Shown here: piece after piece, positions 56,692 to 64,000 of the stretch
Layout: each line of letters opens with the position of its first letter
How positions within the stretch are numbered: the first letter of the stretch is position 1
Origin: Microbacterium terrisoli
GTDB lineage: Bacteria; Actinomycetota; Actinomycetes; Actinomycetales; Microbacteriaceae
Direction: 5' to 3'
NCBI RefSeq assembly: GCF_030866805.1
Contig: NZ_CP133019.1
Span: 3,224,001 to 3,288,000 of the forward strand
Length of the DNA: 64,000 nucleotides
Translations under genes and position numbers: made by a program
Notes under the pieces: generated by a model
Told to the model about the DNA's origin: nothing
The model's database searches: none
Seen by the model: only the letters and a program-made list of their open reading frames with translations

Positions 56692-57297
56692 TCAGCGCCC
56701 GAGTGAGCCTGCCTCGCTGGTTCCGACATCCACGACGTGGAAGTTCTGGAACGAGCGGGATGCCGTGGGCCCGCGCTGGCCCTGATACCGGCTGCCGTTC
56801 GCCCCGGCGCCGTACGGCGTCTCGGCGGCCGACGACAGCTGAAAGAAGCAGAGCTGTCCGATCTTCATGCCCGGCCACAGCTTGATCGGGAGGGTGGCGA
56901 CGTTCGACAGTTCGAGCGTGACGTGCCCGGTGAAGCCCGGATCGATGAAGCCCGCGGTGGAATGCGTGAGCAGACCGAGCCGGCCGAGCGAGGATTTGCC
57001 CTCCAGCCGCGCGGCGATGTCGTCGGGCAGGCTGACCTGTTCGAACGTCGAGCCCAGGGCGAACTCGCCCGGGTGCAGCACGAACGGCTCGTCGGGTGCG
57101 ACGTCGATGAGGTGCGTCAGATCGGGCTGGTCGGCGGCCGGATCGATGAACGGATACTTGTGGTTGTCGAACAGCCGAAAGTAGCGGTCCAGGCGCACAT
57201 CGACGCTCGAGGGCTGGACCATCTCGGGGTCCCACGGAGCGAGGCCGATGCGCGCATCGGCGATCTGACGGCGGATGTCTCGGTCGCTGAGCAGCAC
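56692..57297 (-). CDS. dcd: dCTP deaminase
   Basis: Converts dCTP to dUTP (some actinobacterial enzymes also hydrolyse dUTP to dUMP). 201 residues: [16 protein letters not shown] at the start, [10 protein letters not shown] (about residues 28-37), and the active-site block [23 protein letters not shown] with the catalytic glutamate (about 98-120). Length and motifs match the trimeric Dcd family. GTG start. It lies ten bases downstream of the SDR gene on the same strand. Confidence 0.95.
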   Translation of the reverse strand: MLLSDRDIRRQIADARIGLAPWDPEMVQPSSVDVRLDRYFRLFDNHKYPFIDPAADQPDLTHLIDVAPDEPFVLHPGEFALGSTFEQVSLPDDIAARLEGKSSLGRLGLLTHSTAGFIDPGFTGHVTLELSNVATLPIKLWPGMKIGQLCFFQLSSAAETPYGAGANGSRYQGQRGPTASRSFQNFHVVDVGTSEAGSLGR

Positions 57298-57306
57298 GAG
57301 GCCAGC

Positions 57307-58200
57307 CTACCCGCGCGCCCCTGCGGCGAGCGCCTGCGCGGCCGGCGCCCACACCTGGGCCGCCCGCGCACGATCGGTCAGCGAGCGATACAGCGACAGC
57401 GCGCGCGGCGGCCCGGCTATCTGCAGCGGGCCGGAGGGTCCATAGAACGCGGTGGATGCGGCATCCACCCGCAACGCGTGCAACGCGACCTGCGCCGCCT
57501 GCGCGGGCGAGTCGCCCAGCCGCGGGGCGACCGCGCGCAAGAGACCGTCGGGCACCTTGGCGCGCAGCGCCGGGGCGATCGCCGTCGCTGCCGAGATGCC
57601 GGGATGGCACAGACTCACGCGCAGGGCGGGTTCGCGGCGTCCGAGTTCCAGTGCGAACAGACCCAGCGCGGCCTTCGATCGCGCGTACTCGCGGAACGGT
57701 CGGTACCGCCGGCCACCGCCCCACGCGAGCGCGGCCGCCAGGCTCAGCTGCGCGACCACTCTGGCGTGTCCGGCCCTCAGCGCGGGCAGCAGACAGAGGG
57801 TCAGCACCGCGTGTCCGAGCATGTTCGTCTGCCATTGCAGCTCGTACCCGTCGACGGTGAGGTGCCGGTGCCGGTCGCCGACGAGCGCGACCCCGGCGTT
57901 GGCGACGAAGGCGTGCACCGGCTCGTCGGCAAGGCTCTGCGCGAGTGCACGCACACTGTCCAGTCGGGCGAGGTCGAGGTCGCGCAATTCGAGCTGCGCG
58001 TGGGACACGGTCTCGGCGATGCGCGCGATCGCCCGCTCCCCCTTGCCGCGATTGCGCACCGGCATGATGACGCGGGCGCCGGCTGCGGCGATCCCGCGCG
58101 CGATCTCCAGGCCCAGGCCGCCGCTGGCACCGGTGATCAGCGCGGTGCGGCCGGAGAGGTCGAGTTCGGGTGCCGAGAATGCGTCGCCCGCGGTAGCCAT
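57307..58200 (-). CDS. SDR family oxidoreductase (WW-domain/retinol dehydrogenase-like)
   Basis: A 297-residue short-chain dehydrogenase. Cofactor motif TGASGGLGLEIA (about residues 23-34), NAG in ANAGVALVG (about 98), and the catalytic tyrosine and lysine in YARSKAALG (about 172-180). The long insertions and the RxxxxKG-type helix after the first strand resemble retinol dehydrogenase/WWOX-like SDRs. Substrate unknown. It is probably co-transcribed with dcd, which starts ten bases after its stop, but no functional link is known. Confidence 0.85.
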   Translation of the reverse strand: MATAGDAFSAPELDLSGRTALITGASGGLGLEIARGIAAAGARVIMPVRNRGKGERAIARIAETVSHAQLELRDLDLARLDSVRALAQSLADEPVHAFVANAGVALVGDRHRHLTVDGYELQWQTNMLGHAVLTLCLLPALRAGHARVVAQLSLAAALAWGGGRRYRPFREYARSKAALGLFALELGRREPALRVSLCHPGISAATAIAPALRAKVPDGLLRAVAPRLGDSPAQAAQVALHALRVDAASTAFYGPSGPLQIAGPPRALSLYRSLTDRARAAQVWAPAAQALAAGARG

Positions 58201-58313
58201 GCGCCCATTCTGACGCGGCGGGGGTGGGTGTCGCTCGGGCGCCGGCCGCACGGCGTCCGAGGCCGGTCGCGTCGAGCGAGCCTGTTATGCTAGCCGGGCG
58301 CGTTCGCGTGCAC

Positions 58314-58384
58314 GGGGCTGTAGTTCAATGGCAGAACTTCTGCTTCCCAAGCAGACAGCGCGGGTTCGATTCCCGTCAGCCCCT
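58314..58384 (+). tRNA. tRNA-Gly (anticodon CCC)
   Basis: A 71-base cloverleaf. Acceptor arms GGGGCTG (58314-58320) and CAGCCCC (58377-58383) pair fully; D-arm TAGTTCAATGGCAGAA; anticodon stem TCTGC/GCAGA with loop TTCCCAA, anticodon CCC; T-arm CGGGTTCGATTCCCG. CCA is not encoded. No integrase or duplicated tRNA end is seen, so there is no sign of an inserted island here. The 133 bp to the next gene end hold nothing recognisable. Confidence 0.96.
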
Positions 58385-58517
58385 CCGACATTCCGCGAGA
58401 TTCCGGCGAGTAGCGACACAGCGCACCATGCTGGGACACTGTGCAGTCCGCCGCACGATCGAAGCTCGCTCGATCCGCTGCATTCCATCCAGACGCGGCG
58501 ATCTGTGCGATGGGGGG

Positions 58518-60230
58518 TTACTCTGCTCCTGAGGATGTGGCTGAGCCGCGCGCCGCGGCATCTGCGGCGAGGATGAGATAGGTGCTGGCCGTCCACGTGT
58601 ACGCCCGGTCACGGAGACCTGCTCCGCTAACCGCATCGAAGTTCTCCGCGAAACCCGACTTCTCGCACGCGGCACGGAAGGCTCGACTGACGTCATCGGC
58701 GAGCGCGCCGTGGCCAGCTCGCCGCAGCCCGTTCTCGATGAGGAACGTGGAGGGCGCCCAGATCGGCCCGCGCCAGTAACCGTCGTCCTCGTAGGCGGCG
58801 GAGCCAGGGGGCTCGGTCGCGGGACCCCACGGTGTCAGGTGCTCCGCGATGGATGCGGCGAGCGCGTCCGCAACATCGACGGGCAGCCGTTCACCCAGGA
58901 TGATGGGCATCGCGGTGAGCAGACTCGAATGCGAAGACGCCTCGCCGGTCGCAACGGACCGAGCGATGAAGTGTTCGCCTGTCCACAGTCGATCGAACAG
59001 CGCGCGCTCCAGACTCTGCGCCGCGACATCCCATTCGAGGGCGGGCCGGCCCAGGTGCTCGGCAAGGAGGCGAAGTTCGTCGAGTTGCAGGAGCAGGAAC
59101 GCGGCGAGGTCAGGCGCCTCGACTACTCTCGCGTGGTCGAACATCGTCGAGTTGTCCCAGCCGCTGTCGTTGCCGTGCTGGTAGTAGGGGAGGTCGCTCC
59201 CCGGACTGACCCGGTGGTCGAGCCAGAATCGAGTCCAGGCTGCGAGACGGTCGTAGACCGTAGCGAGTTCGATGTCCGTGAACGCGCGGCTCGAGCGCTT
59301 CCGGAGCTGCGCGAACGCCCATCCGTGGATCGGGGGCTTTACGAAGTTGTAGAGCACTTCGGAGTGCGTGAGGGAATCGGGGAGAGCACCGACCGCGTCC
59401 TGGTGGTCAAACGGCAGCAGGAACTGGTCGAGCGCGGCCTGCGGGTCGGATTCCGCGAGCGCGATCGCGTTGAAGCAGTGGTCCCAGCTCCACACCTTGT
59501 CCATCCAGTGCTTCGACATCAGGATGGCCTCCCGCTGGACGAATCCTGCGGGCGCTACGGTCGCAGACCACAGCACGTACGCGGCCCGAGCGCTCGCGAC
59601 CGTCGCGGGAGCACGACCACGGATCGACTCGTGGTATTCGTCGAACTCACGATGGCGGTATTCGACCTCGGCGTCGAAGTCGCGCTTCACTTGCCTATGG
59701 ACGGCTCCGGTCTCGATCTCTTCGACGAGAACCTCCCAGCCTTCCTCTGCCCCGAACGCCACAGACCGCGCCCCCGCGCCCAGCAGCTGTTCCCCAAGGA
59801 CCGTGGGCGTCCCGGCGATCACCGTGAACCGGTAGCGCCGGCCGGTCTCGTAGCTCGTTAGGGTGATGGCGCCATCCGATGGATCCACGAAGAGATATCC
59901 CCCCGTGAACGGGGTGAGCTCATCTGGTGCGACGAAGCGCAGGCCGAGTCCGCGCCCGCGAAAGCGGACGCCGCTCTCGTGCGCGAACGTCACTTCCACG
60001 TTCCCGCCGTCCATCACCCATGCGAGAGAGGCCGGCGTCACACGCACAGCAGGGGCCGCAACATCCCCTACGCCGTCCGGCACGAGCCGGAAGACCGGAT
60101 GCATTCCACCCGTGTGCGTCACCAGGTGGATGTCATCGGACACCGTGTGAAGGCCGACGACCGGCGACAGATCTAGCCATGAGCCGCGGGCGGAGAACGG
60201 AATCTCGGTGATGTCGAAAGTGAAGTCCAC
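58518..60230 (-). CDS. GH63-like glycoside hydrolase
   Basis: A 570-residue cytoplasmic enzyme with an N-terminal beta-sandwich and a C-terminal (alpha/alpha)6 barrel. The barrel motifs fit GH63 and related mannosyl/glucosylglycerate hydrolases: MSKHWMDKVWSWDHCFNAIAL (about residues 240-260), YYQHGNDSGWDNSTMFD (about 350) and DGYWRGPIWAPSTFLI (about 490). Characterised members cut alpha-glucosidic or alpha-mannosidic bonds. It is the last gene of a sugar import operon, so it should hydrolyse the imported sugar; substrate not determinable. Confidence 0.86.
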   Translation of the reverse strand: MDFTFDITEIPFSARGSWLDLSPVVGLHTVSDDIHLVTHTGGMHPVFRLVPDGVGDVAAPAVRVTPASLAWVMDGGNVEVTFAHESGVRFRGRGLGLRFVAPDELTPFTGGYLFVDPSDGAITLTSYETGRRYRFTVIAGTPTVLGEQLLGAGARSVAFGAEEGWEVLVEEIETGAVHRQVKRDFDAEVEYRHREFDEYHESIRGRAPATVASARAAYVLWSATVAPAGFVQREAILMSKHWMDKVWSWDHCFNAIALAESDPQAALDQFLLPFDHQDAVGALPDSLTHSEVLYNFVKPPIHGWAFAQLRKRSSRAFTDIELATVYDRLAAWTRFWLDHRVSPGSDLPYYQHGNDSGWDNSTMFDHARVVEAPDLAAFLLLQLDELRLLAEHLGRPALEWDVAAQSLERALFDRLWTGEHFIARSVATGEASSHSSLLTAMPIILGERLPVDVADALAASIAEHLTPWGPATEPPGSAAYEDDGYWRGPIWAPSTFLIENGLRRAGHGALADDVSRAFRAACEKSGFAENFDAVSGAGLRDRAYTWTASTYLILAADAAARGSATSSGAE

Positions 60231-60233
60231 GGC

Positions 60234-61049
60234 TCAGTCCTTCACGGCACCGGCGGTGACACCTGCCGCCACGTACTTCTGGGCGACGACGACGAGGACA
60301 GCGGCGGGGATGGATGCCACGACCGCCGTGGCCATGATCGCGTTCCAGTCCTGGGTGTTGTTGCCGATGTATCGGTAGATGCCGATCGTGATGGGCTGGA
60401 GGTCGCCGCCCCGGTTGACCGTTGACGCGAAAATGAAGTCGGACCACGCCCAGAGGAAGGTGAACAGCGACACCGTCACGACGGAGTTGCGGCTGACGGG
60501 CAGCACGATCGACTGGAAGGTGCGCCATGCGCCGGCCCCGTCGATCTTGGCGGCCGAGATGAGCTCGTCGGGGATGCCCGCCATGAAGGCGGTGAAGATG
60601 AGCACACCGAACGGAACGGCGAGGGTCGAATCGGCGAGGACGAGCCCAGCGACCGTGTTGAGGATGCCCCAGTTGTAGAAGATGAGGTAGAAGCCCATCG
60701 CCATGATGATGCTCGGGACCATCTGCGCGATGAGGAGTACGAAGTTGATCACGGTGCGCCCGCGGGGGCGCAGCTTCGCGAGCGCATACGCGGCAGGCGC
60801 CGAGAGCGCAAGTGTCAGCACGACCGTGCCGAGCCCGATGATCAGGCTCGTTCCGAGGTAGGGGACCTGGTCGCTCAGCACCCGCTCATAACCGGTGAAG
60901 GTGGGGCTCACCGGGAAAAGATCGGGCGGATCCTTCCGCAGGTTCTGCGGCTGGGTGAGGGAGACGTTGATCATCCAGTAGAGCGGGAAGAGCATGATCG
61001 CGGTGAGGATGACCCCGACCGTCATGTTGATCGCCTTGTGGGGGTTCAT
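60234..61049 (-). CDS. carbohydrate ABC transporter permease (MalG-type)
   Basis: 271 residues with six membrane helices; coupling loop DELISAAKIDGAGAWRTFQSIVLPV (about residues 170-194). ATG at 61049 overlaps the upstream permease stop as ATGA. The hydrolase gene follows after three bases. No ATPase in the operon, so a shared MsiK-type ATPase is expected. Confidence 0.92.
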   Translation of the reverse strand: MNPHKAINMTVGVILTAIMLFPLYWMINVSLTQPQNLRKDPPDLFPVSPTFTGYERVLSDQVPYLGTSLIIGLGTVVLTLALSAPAAYALAKLRPRGRTVINFVLLIAQMVPSIIMAMGFYLIFYNWGILNTVAGLVLADSTLAVPFGVLIFTAFMAGIPDELISAAKIDGAGAWRTFQSIVLPVSRNSVVTVSLFTFLWAWSDFIFASTVNRGGDLQPITIGIYRYIGNNTQDWNAIMATAVVASIPAAVLVVVAQKYVAAGVTAGAVKD

Positions 61050-62023
61050 GACTGCTCCGTCCGCCGCTGCGCGCGAATATAGATGAGACCGAAGACGAAG
61101 GCCACGAGGATGAGGATGTTGCCAACCGCCGCCGCGGGGCTCAGCTGGGGCGTCCCGCCGCCGAAGCCGAGACGGTACGACCAGATCGCGAGCGTCGCCG
61201 ACGAGTCGCCAGGGCCGCCGCGCGTCATGATCCAGATGATGTCGAACACCTTCAGGGTGTAGACGAGTCCGAGCAGGATCGTGATCGCGGAGACCGGCCG
61301 CAGCAGCGGGAAGGTGATGCGCCAGAACGTCTGCCAGGCGTTCGCGCCGTCTAGCGATGCCGCCTCGTAGACGTCGACCGGGATGTTCTGGAGACCGCTG
61401 TACAGGATGACGAGGTTGAACGGGATGCCGATCCAGATGTTCGCGATGAGCACGGAGATCAGCGACCACTGGGGAGAGGTGAGCCAGTTGATCTGCTCTC
61501 CTCCGACGGCCTTGATCGCGGCGTTAACGACGCCCGATTCGCTGTTGAGCATCCACGACCAAACGGAAGCCGAGACCAGCAGCGGGAGAAGCCAGGGGAC
61601 GAGGAAGAGAGCTCGCAGGGTGCCGGCGAGCGGGAACCTGCGGAAGAAGAAGACCGCGAGCGCGAGCCCGAAAGCGAATTGGAACAGGATCGAGCCGAAT
61701 GTGAAGAGCGCTGTGTTGACGATCGCCGGAGCGAAAGTGGCGCTCTGGACCACCTGTACGTAGTTCTCGAACCACGCCCACGGCGCATTCCCGGTGATGA
61801 ACGACGCCAGGCTGTAGTCGCGGAAGCTCAGGTCGAGGTTGCGCAGCAACGGGTACGCGTAGAAGACGAGGAAATAGACGACTACCGGTGCGATAAACGC
61901 CCACGCAACCAGCTGGCTGCGCACGCGTGCTGCTCGATGCGGTCGCCTGGGCGACACATCCTCGTCCTGCGTGCGGGAGACCCCGCCCGCACGGGCTCTC
62001 GAGTCGACTCGCGTCGCGGACAT
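61046..62023 (-). CDS. carbohydrate ABC transporter permease (MalF-type)
   Basis: 325 residues, a basic cytoplasmic N-terminus of about 35 residues and six helices; coupling loop VDVYEAASLDGANAWQTFWRITFP (about residues 222-245). Translationally coupled to the MalG-type partner. The binding protein gene is 45 bp upstream. Confidence 0.92.
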   Translation of the reverse strand: MSATRVDSRARAGGVSRTQDEDVSPRRPHRAARVRSQLVAWAFIAPVVVYFLVFYAYPLLRNLDLSFRDYSLASFITGNAPWAWFENYVQVVQSATFAPAIVNTALFTFGSILFQFAFGLALAVFFFRRFPLAGTLRALFLVPWLLPLLVSASVWSWMLNSESGVVNAAIKAVGGEQINWLTSPQWSLISVLIANIWIGIPFNLVILYSGLQNIPVDVYEAASLDGANAWQTFWRITFPLLRPVSAITILLGLVYTLKVFDIIWIMTRGGPGDSSATLAIWSYRLGFGGGTPQLSPAAAVGNILILVAFVFGLIYIRAQRRTEQS

Positions 62024-62068
62024 GCGATGGATCCTTTCGGGAGCGGTGTGGGCGGGGTCTGCCGAGAC

Positions 62069-63307
62069 CTACTTGGCTGCTGCCGCAGCCTTCTGAGCCG
62101 TGGCGAGAGCGTCGGCGGGCGAGCTGCCGTTCGACAGCGCATTCTGGACGGCCGTGTACAGCGCGGTCGAGATCGTGCCGTACTTCGCGCCCAGGTTGTC
62201 GGCCGTGCGCGGCTTCGCCGAGGCGGCTGCCGTGACCCAGAACTGCAGTGTCGGGTCAACCTTCAGCTGCGCGTCCTGGCCTGCCTTGGTCGGCGCGATA
62301 TAGCCGAGCGCATTCGCGCCGGTGTCACCGTCGGTCAGGCACTTGGAGATCTTGATCGACGTGGCGTAGCGCGATGCGTCCTTCTGCACCGGGATCGTGA
62401 TGAACTCGCCGCCGGTCGGAGCCGGAGCGGCCTCACCGTTCTCACCGGGGATCTGGATGACCTTGTAGCCGGCCTTGTCGGCATCGGCCTTGAACCACGA
62501 ACCGTTCTCGGCGAAACCGAACGAGCCGGTCATGAACTCCTGCCAGCTCGTGCCCTGCGTGTTCTGCAGCACCGAGTTGGGGGCGAGACCCTGCTTGACC
62601 CAGTCCGTCCACGTCGTGAGAGCCGCAGTAGCCTCCGGCGAGTCGAGCTTGGTGAGGTTCGCGCCCGCGCCCCAGAACCACGGCAGGAACTGGAACGTCC
62701 CCTCCTCCGTACCCACGGCCGAGAAGGTGATGCCCTTCTTGCCTGCTGCGACCACCTTCTTGAGCGCAGCGGTCAGGCTCGCGGCATCCTTCACCGTCGA
62801 GATGTCGACGCCCGCCGCCTGGAGCACCGTCGGATTGTAGTAGAGACCGAGGGTGTTCGCGCCGACCGGGACACCGTACGTCTTTCCGTCGACCTGGCCG
62901 GCAGTGAGGATGTTCGCCTGGATGTTGGAGACATCCAGCCCGTTGTCCTTCGTCGTGGTGAGCAGGCCCGCTGCGGCGAGGGTGGGTACCTTGGGGTTGT
63001 CCACGAGCGCGATGTCGGGCAGGTTCGGCGCGGCCGTGGCCAGGTCCTTGACCGTGTCGCCGGTGTTGCTGGCGGTGCGCTTGATCGTGATGCCGAGATC
63101 GCTCGCGCACTCGTCGATGGCCTTGGCCCAGTCGCTCGATGCAGCGCGGTCGGGGTACGGGTCCCACAGGGTGTATGTGTCGCCCGCGGCGCCGGTCGAG
63201 CCGGAGCTTGTGCCGAGGCTTGTGCCGGAGCACGCGGTCGCGCCTCCGATGACGGCTGCCGCGACGACGGCGGCGCCGAGGTATCGGGCCTTCTTGCTGT
63301 CGATCAC
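62069..63307 (-). CDS. sugar ABC transporter substrate-binding lipoprotein
   Basis: A 412-residue family 1 binding protein. Signal peptide with lipobox ATAC (cysteine 26), then a Ser/Gly/Thr-rich linker. Fold landmarks: YTLWDPYPDRAASSDWAKAID near residue 45, LGLYYNPTVLQAAGVDIS near 145, and MTGSFGFAENGSWF near 260. First gene of the second sugar operon. GGAGGAAA upstream of the ATG. It does not share the GAAATCGATTTC operator, so this operon has its own control. Confidence 0.92.
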   Translation of the reverse strand: MIDSKKARYLGAAVVAAAVIGGATACSGTSLGTSSGSTGAAGDTYTLWDPYPDRAASSDWAKAIDECASDLGITIKRTASNTGDTVKDLATAAPNLPDIALVDNPKVPTLAAAGLLTTTKDNGLDVSNIQANILTAGQVDGKTYGVPVGANTLGLYYNPTVLQAAGVDISTVKDAASLTAALKKVVAAGKKGITFSAVGTEEGTFQFLPWFWGAGANLTKLDSPEATAALTTWTDWVKQGLAPNSVLQNTQGTSWQEFMTGSFGFAENGSWFKADADKAGYKVIQIPGENGEAAPAPTGGEFITIPVQKDASRYATSIKISKCLTDGDTGANALGYIAPTKAGQDAQLKVDPTLQFWVTAAASAKPRTADNLGAKYGTISTALYTAVQNALSNGSSPADALATAQKAAAAAK

Positions 63308-63373
63308 AGTTTCCTCCTTGAATCGTGGATGGTGTTGGGGTGGTCCGCTCAGTCCCAGTCGGACCGGTTCGGC

Positions 63374-64000
63374 TCAGGCCGTGCTCCCGCGGATTGCGAG
63401 TTCCGGTGCGATGAATCTCGTGACCGGGGCTCCTGCGAGCTCCGGCGCGGTGATCCGCTGCACCAGTTGCCGGACCGCTTGCTGGCCCAGCTGATCGGGA
63501 GAGCTCTCCACAGCCGTGTACGGCAGCGAGAACGATCGCCCGAAGTCTTTCGAGTACAGACTGACGACGGACAGGGCATCCGGCACGCGGGTGCCACGCG
63601 CTGCGAGGATCGACGGTAGGGCCGCGATCGTCGCATCGTTGTGCACGATCAACGCGGTGGCGTTCGGTCGTGCATCCAGGATCGCGTTGATGCTGTGCCC
63701 GATCGCCGGCTGCTGCGCCTCCCCGTAGTAGGGGTGCATCTGGAGCCCGTAGCGGGCGCCGCGCTCGAGCGCGGCATCCCGGAACCGCCAGCCATACGCG
63801 CCGCCGCGTTCGAACACGTGCTTCGGCGGCGAGACGACGACGATCTCGCGATGACCGAGCCCGAACAGGTGGTCGACGAGGATGCGGGCGGCCTCACCGA
63901 AATCGAGGTCGAAGACATCAAGCCCTTCGGTATGCCGAGACAGCCCGACCAGCGCCCCCGGCTGCGGCGCCGCGCGCAGAGTCTCCAGGCGCGGGTCATC
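63374..64000 (-). CDS. LacI-family transcriptional regulator, partial (5' end beyond window)
   Basis: The last 208 residues of a LacI-type repressor; the DNA-binding N-terminus lies past the window end. The effector domain is clear: LGHREIVVVSPPKHVFERGGAYGWRF, NATALIVHNDATIAALPSILAARGTRVPDALSVVSL and the C-terminal RQLVQRITAPE segment. It is encoded upstream of, and in the same direction as, the binding-protein operon, so it most likely controls that operon. Confidence 0.9.
   Translation of the reverse strand, partial: DDPRLETLRAAPQPGALVGLSRHTEGLDVFDLDFGEAARILVDHLFGLGHREIVVVSPPKHVFERGGAYGWRFRDAALERGARYGLQMHPYYGEAQQPAIGHSINAILDARPNATALIVHNDATIAALPSILAARGTRVPDALSVVSLYSKDFGRSFSLPYTAVESSPDQLGQQAVRQLVQRITAPELAGAPVTRFIAPELAIRGSTA

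Noticed and set aside
58314..58384. tRNA-Gly as an attachment site for an integrated element
   Set aside because: I saw no second copy of the tRNA 3' end and no integrase or phage gene in the window.
61679..63619. 646-residue open frame antisense to the permease and binding protein genes
   Set aside because: Covers three well-supported minus-strand genes and has no recognisable domain or ribosome site.

Overview
The window is high-GC Gram-positive DNA that reads as a Microbacteriaceae chromosome, most like Microbacterium. The evidence is a ClpB that lacks its N-terminal domain, HspR with HAIR-type operators, a coproporphyrin-dependent heme pathway (HemY/HemQ/HemH), BioQ-BioYMN biotin import, and sugar ABC transporters without their own ATPase. 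I see no phage, transposase, integrase, rRNA or CRISPR array. There is one tRNA, tRNA-Gly(CCC).

Layout. 1-2.3 kb: clpB on the minus strand behind an HspR operator. 2.4-8.1 kb (minus): glycerate kinase, hydroxypyruvate isomerase, aceE and a CitE-like lyase. 8.3-15.2 kb: a SHOCT membrane protein, two GT4 glycosyltransferases, an AI-2E-type permease, a formylglycine-generating enzyme with both active-site cysteines, and a DUF2252 protein. 15.2-24.7 kb: hemA divergent from a tightly overlapped operon hemE-hemY-hemQ-hemH-hemC-hemB-hemL. Several of its proteins carry in-frame insertions, and two of these are encoded by DNA palindromes. 25-42.4 kb: a LacI-controlled carbohydrate locus interrupted by bioQ/bioYMN. 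42.5-47.2 kb: a DUF1348 protein and dnaK-grpE-dnaJ-hspR (minus). 47.3-54.9 kb: an MFS exporter and an amine-oxidation cluster (AraC regulator, aldehyde dehydrogenase, APC permease, copper amine oxidase). 55-58.4 kb: two divergent winged-helix regulators with His/Gly-rich segments, dcd, an SDR and the tRNA. 58.5-64 kb: a second sugar operon (LacI, binding protein, two permeases, GH63-like hydrolase) that runs off the window.

The most interesting system is at 25.9-42.4 kb. It encodes an exported lipoprotein of the DUF4185/GH183 family (endo-D-arabinanases), an ABC importer, a cytoplasmic DUF2961/GH172 protein (a family with exo-D-arabinofuranosidases), an L-fucose isomerase-like enzyme (this family also isomerises D-arabinose), an FGGY kinase that could phosphorylate D-ribulose, a GH116-like hydrolase and an uncharacterised protein. 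The palindrome GAAATCGATTTC or a one-base variant lies in front of each transcription unit, including the LacI gene. Together these predict a D-arabinan utilisation regulon that would feed arabinan such as that of mycobacterial cell walls into the pentose phosphate pathway. Family assignments come from reading the sequences; the pathway is inference.

Other regulatory logic is readable directly. Two HAIR boxes, at clpB and dnaK, lie in the same window as hspR. Two TGAAC-N3-GTTCA palindromes lie between bioQ and bioY. Two long perfect hairpins act as likely bidirectional terminators.
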